The notes under the pieces: generated by a model
Seen by the model: the letters and a program-made list of their open reading frames with translations, nothing else
What the model was told of the DNA's origin: nothing
The model's database searches: none
Source: an uncultured Phycisphaerae bacterium
Lineage (GTDB): Bacteria; Planctomycetota; Phycisphaerae; UBA1845; Fen-1342
Direction of reading: 5' to 3'
DNA length: 64,000 nt
Assembly: GCA_937928595.1 (NCBI GenBank)
Contig: CALGJV010000015.1
Location: 1-64,000 of the forward strand
Made by a program: the position numbers and the translations under genes
Shown: piece after piece, positions 61,264 to 64,000 of the stretch
Layout: every line of letters begins with the position of its first letter
How positions within the stretch are numbered: the stretch's first letter is position 1

Positions 61264-62994
61264 ATGCCGCTCGAGGTGGAGTCGGGGTCGCGGCCGGGCC
61301 GTCCCGCGCTGCTCGCCGTGCTGACGGCCGTCGCGCTGGTCGCCATGCTCGCGCTCGCCTGGACCCAAGCGGAGCGCCGCCGGGCGCTCGGTCCGGAGGT
61401 GCGGGTCGCCGACACGCCGCTGCATATCCGCCCGCCGCGGGGCTGGCAGGTGGACCCCCACGACAGTCACAACTTCGTCCTGCCCGTCCGCGACGAGGGC
61501 TGGCGGCGACGGCAGTTCGCGCACGAGCGCCGCATCCGGATCACGTACGAGCGGCAGGAGAGCTTCCTGCCCGTGGAGACGTGGCTCGAGGCGCTCGGCT
61601 CCGGACCGCGCGGCAAGGGTCCGGCGGCACGGCCCGCGCAACTCGGCCCGTTCCCCGCGGTGGAAACGCGCCTGCTGGTTCCCAAGCGCCTGGGCAACAA
61701 GCGCTTCTACGGCGAGGTGCTGGTGCGCGCGGCGCTGCTGCCGCGCGGTGACGTCATCGCGGTCGAGTACGACCCGCTGGTGGACCTGCGGCCGACGGAC
61801 TACGCGATCCTCGAGGATGTCTGCGCGACGCTGCGCGTCGACGACCCGGCGCTGACCGGCGCCGCGGCGGACGTGCTCGCTCGGGCGGGGCTGAGCTTCC
61901 CCGTCGCGCCCCGCTGGACGGTCACCGGGCCCGCGTTCCCGGAAGTACCGGGCGTGTTCGTGGGCGGGCTGTCGGAGGGATTACCGGCCTGGTCCCTTGC
62001 CGTGCTCCGCACCTACCGCGCCCACGACCGAACGCTCGAGGACCTGCTGGCCGACTTCGCCTGGGATCGCTGGATGCAACCGGCGGCCGAGGGGGACATC
62101 CGCAGCCAGTCGCGGGCGCGCGGTGGACAGGTCGCCTACATCCGCCAGCCGCGCGCCGCGCGCGGCAGCGACAACGTCGTCGCCGTCTATGCCGTCGCGA
62201 TCTCGGACCGCGACGCGGCCCTCATCTTTGCCTACGCCGGCCCCAGCGCGGCGGCCGCCGCCGAGGATGCCGCCGCCGAACTGGCCGGTGCGCTCGAGTT
62301 TCGCGAGTATCCGGGCGCGTTCGACTTCGATCGGGCGGTGCAGGACGGCGCACGGCTGATCGAGCGTTTGAACGAACGCGGCGCGGTTCCGCGCTGGGGC
62401 CGCGAAGCGGTCGAGTATGTCTACGACGGGTTCGCCCCCGGGGTCACGCTGCTGCTCCGCACGCAGCGCGCCGCCCTCGGGCGCGACGCGGAACAGGGCT
62501 ATCGCGGCTCGGAGCTGCTCGAATCCAACCGTCGGCAGGAGCAGCAGACCTGGTGGACGCTCGACGGACGTGCGCAAGGCTACGAGAGTCGCACCGAATT
62601 CTGGCGTGCCAACAACAAGGTGACGATCGAGGAACGCCGCGAGGGCGCCGCAGCGCGCGTGCGTCGGAGCACGCGCGTCGCCGACGCGCGCCCGGAAAAC
62701 GCTACGTTTCGCGTCGGCCCTGCTTTCGTGCCGCCCCCGGCCGAGTCGATCATCGAGGGCTGGGCGGCCCGCGGGGACTTCCCGGCCGTCATCGTCGAGT
62801 ACTCGTCCGCGGCGGCCCGCGGCGCGTGTGCCGTTCTGCTGCGTGCGCTGCCCCCGTCGGACGGACGGCCGCGTGCCCTGGTCCAGTTCGATTACCGCCC
62901 GTTCGGCATCCTCGTCACCTACGACGAGGCCCTCGGCGAGCCCGACACCATCGACTGGGGCTCTGCATTGCTGAAACGCGTTCAGCGCCCGTAA
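61264..62994 (+). CDS. membrane-anchored protein of unknown function
   Basis: 576 residues with one N-terminal membrane helix (about 15-33, ALLAVLTAVALVAMLALAW) and a large, probably periplasmic, mixed alpha/beta region. Two segments look alike: both have 'PPRGWQVDP...' or 'VAPRWTVTGPAFPE' openings, followed by strands and ILEDVCATLRV or ELAGALEF endings. This suggests duplicated domains of the kind that test goodness of protein-membrane contact. No catalytic motif is seen and I do not recognise the family. No ribosome site precedes the ATG. Confidence 0.65.
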   Translation: MPLEVESGSRPGRPALLAVLTAVALVAMLALAWTQAERRRALGPEVRVADTPLHIRPPRGWQVDPHDSHNFVLPVRDEGWRRRQFAHERRIRITYERQESFLPVETWLEALGSGPRGKGPAARPAQLGPFPAVETRLLVPKRLGNKRFYGEVLVRAALLPRGDVIAVEYDPLVDLRPTDYAILEDVCATLRVDDPALTGAAADVLARAGLSFPVAPRWTVTGPAFPEVPGVFVGGLSEGLPAWSLAVLRTYRAHDRTLEDLLADFAWDRWMQPAAEGDIRSQSRARGGQVAYIRQPRAARGSDNVVAVYAVAISDRDAALIFAYAGPSAAAAAEDAAAELAGALEFREYPGAFDFDRAVQDGARLIERLNERGAVPRWGREAVEYVYDGFAPGVTLLLRTQRAALGRDAEQGYRGSELLESNRRQEQQTWWTLDGRAQGYESRTEFWRANNKVTIEERREGAAARVRRSTRVADARPENATFRVGPAFVPPPAESIIEGWAARGDFPAVIVEYSSAAARGACAVLLRALPPSDGRPRALVQFDYRPFGILVTYDEALGEPDTIDWGSALLKRVQRP

Positions 62995-63054
62995 TTTTCG
63001 TCCTGCGCGAAGTCGAACCGATGTCGTATAGGCCAATTTCCGTCCCCCCAAGCA

Positions 63055-63084
63055 TTGAGTGGACAGTTGCGGGCCCGGTAGAAT
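63055..63084 (+). promoter_or_regulatory. promoter of the terminal kinase gene
   Basis: TTGAGT (63055-63060), an 18-nt spacer and TAGAAT (63079-63084) followed by CCCGC. Confidence 0.55.
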
Positions 63085-63150
63085 CCCGCTGATACGGCCG
63101 ACCGTGGCGACCGTCGGGGCGGTCGCGTGGCCACGGTTTGGGATTGCTTG

Positions 63151-64000
63151 GTGACAACCACGACCGCGACATCCTCCGCATCAGTCCTCTTGCGCCCCGC
63201 ACCCGCGACCACACCCGTCGGTTCCGGCTCGGCGTGCGTGGACTCGGTCGCCAGCCTGGCGGGCGGGCGCATCTGGCGGCACCGGCCGGCTTTTGAGCGC
63301 TTGCTGGCCGAGATTCCGCCCGAAGCGTGGACCGACCCGGCGGGGCAGGGCTGGGAGTGCGTGAAACACAACAGCCGGCGCGAGGTCTGGCGGGCGCGGC
63401 TGCGGGGCGGAGCGTATTACCTCAAATATTTCGATCAGCGCAACCGCTGGGGCGGCCTCGAGCGGTGGCTCCGGCGGCCGGCCTGCGTCGTCGAATGGGA
63501 GGGCGGGCTTTACGCGCTGCAACACGGTATCGCCGCGGCGGTGCCCGTGGCCTATACGCTGGACGTGCGGCGCGGCGGCCGGCGCTGGGCCGTGCTGATG
63601 ACGGAGGCGCTCGAACCGGCGCTCCCGCTGCACGAGTTCTGGCAGCAGTTGTGCGGCGATGACGACCCGCGGCGCCGGGCGGCCGATACCGCCCGGCTCA
63701 TCGAACAGCTCGCCGAGCTCATCGCCCGCGCGCATCAGGCCGGGTTCGAGCACCTCGACATGCACGCGGCCAACCTGCTCGTGCAGACGGTCGCGCCGCG
63801 CCGCTACCGGCCGGTGTTCGTCGATCTCCAGAGCGCGCGGCGCGGCGTGCCGCTCAGCGACGCCGCGGTCGTCCGCAACCTCGCGCAGCTCAACCAGTGG
63901 TTCCGCCGGCACGCCACGATCGGCGACCGGCTGCGGTTCCTGCGGGCGTACCTCCGCTGGCGGCACGAGTTCGAGGTGCTTGCGCCGCACGGGCGTCCGC
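63151..64000 (+). CDS. WaaP/Kdo-type lipopolysaccharide kinase family protein (5' part, runs off window)
   Basis: At least 283 residues, open at the window end. It reads as a small protein-kinase-like fold: ATP-lysine K91 (YYLKYFDQ), a long helical lobe, catalytic loop HLDMHAANLL (H200, D202, N207) and metal Asp D224 in VFVDLQSARRG. This is the pattern of the lipopolysaccharide kinase (Kdo/WaaP) family, which phosphorylates heptose or Kdo of the LPS core. The first 45 residues are low-complexity. The start is uncertain: GTG at 63127 is an in-frame alternative, and neither has a clear ribosome site. Confidence 0.8.
   Translation, partial: MTTTTATSSASVLLRPAPATTPVGSGSACVDSVASLAGGRIWRHRPAFERLLAEIPPEAWTDPAGQGWECVKHNSRREVWRARLRGGAYYLKYFDQRNRWGGLERWLRRPACVVEWEGGLYALQHGIAAAVPVAYTLDVRRGGRRWAVLMTEALEPALPLHEFWQQLCGDDDPRRRAADTARLIEQLAELIARAHQAGFEHLDMHAANLLVQTVAPRRYRPVFVDLQSARRGVPLSDAAVVRNLAQLNQWFRRHATIGDRLRFLRAYLRWRHEFEVLAPHGRP

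Overview
This window is very G+C-rich, gene-dense chromosomal DNA, most likely from a planctomycete (Phycisphaerae-like is my best guess). The evidence is a prepilin-type protein with an H-X9-DG motif, a PEP-CTERM protein, and a secreted protein ending in two 'GDxxxxGxVxFDDIDLFV' dockerin-like repeats. Other pointers are a WaaP-type kinase, intergenic palindromes and CGCCAAG repeats, and genes with GTG starts and 4-bp ATGA/GTGA overlaps. I see no rRNA, tRNA, CRISPR array, transposase, integrase or phage gene. Composition is even throughout, so this looks like core chromosome.

Layout. 1-13.4 kb is one long + strand arginine/pyrimidine unit: argR, argG, an uncharacterised P-loop gene, argC, an acylornithine carbamoyltransferase, argB, an argE/lysK-type deacylase, argH, carB and carA. 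Five of its junctions are 4-bp overlaps. Neither argD nor a known glutamate N-acyltransferase (argA/argJ) is present. 13.6-17.9 kb (minus) holds a zinc-ribbon membrane protein, a prepilin with a clear intrinsic terminator, and a periplasmic-binding-protein/enolase-superfamily pair. 17.9-23.3 kb holds asnS, a tandem universal stress protein and clpB. 23.9-28.7 kb holds a PAS-PocR hybrid kinase, a small membrane protein and the dockerin-tailed secreted protein. 29-32.4 kb (minus) has an iron-type binding lipoprotein, a fused permease and an SDR.

32.4-42.5 kb is the most interesting part. A globin-coupled histidine kinase and an NtrC-type activator (minus strand) lie divergent to a stand-alone receiver whose phosphorylation Asp is replaced by Ser. 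The receiver gene has a textbook sigma-54 -24/-12 promoter and, about 100 bp upstream of it, a perfect 7-bp dyad that looks like an activator site. The neighbouring genes are malic enzyme, a DHOD-like protein and the oxygen-sensitive pyruvate:ferredoxin oxidoreductase. The last has a second, weaker sigma-54-like site. I infer an oxygen-responsive circuit for pyruvate metabolism.

42.6-48.9 kb holds a membrane histidine kinase/receiver pair, an orphan hypF and a second fused permease without ATPase. 48.9-55.5 kb holds P5C dehydrogenase, an exported lipin-like HAD phosphatase, a PEP-CTERM protein, an exported HEAT-repeat protein and a Cys-rich small protein. 55.7-64 kb holds a UbiD-family protein, a REC-GGDEF-HD-GYP protein with a degenerate HD-GYP site, panB, DUF3467-lipM, a membrane-anchored unknown and the 5' part of a WaaP/Kdo-type kinase gene that runs off the window.

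Promoters recur with a common look: a good -10 hexamer followed at once by a CCCGC/GCCGC-like discriminator. Three genes have their ATG only 6-8 nt after such a -10, suggesting leaderless mRNAs.
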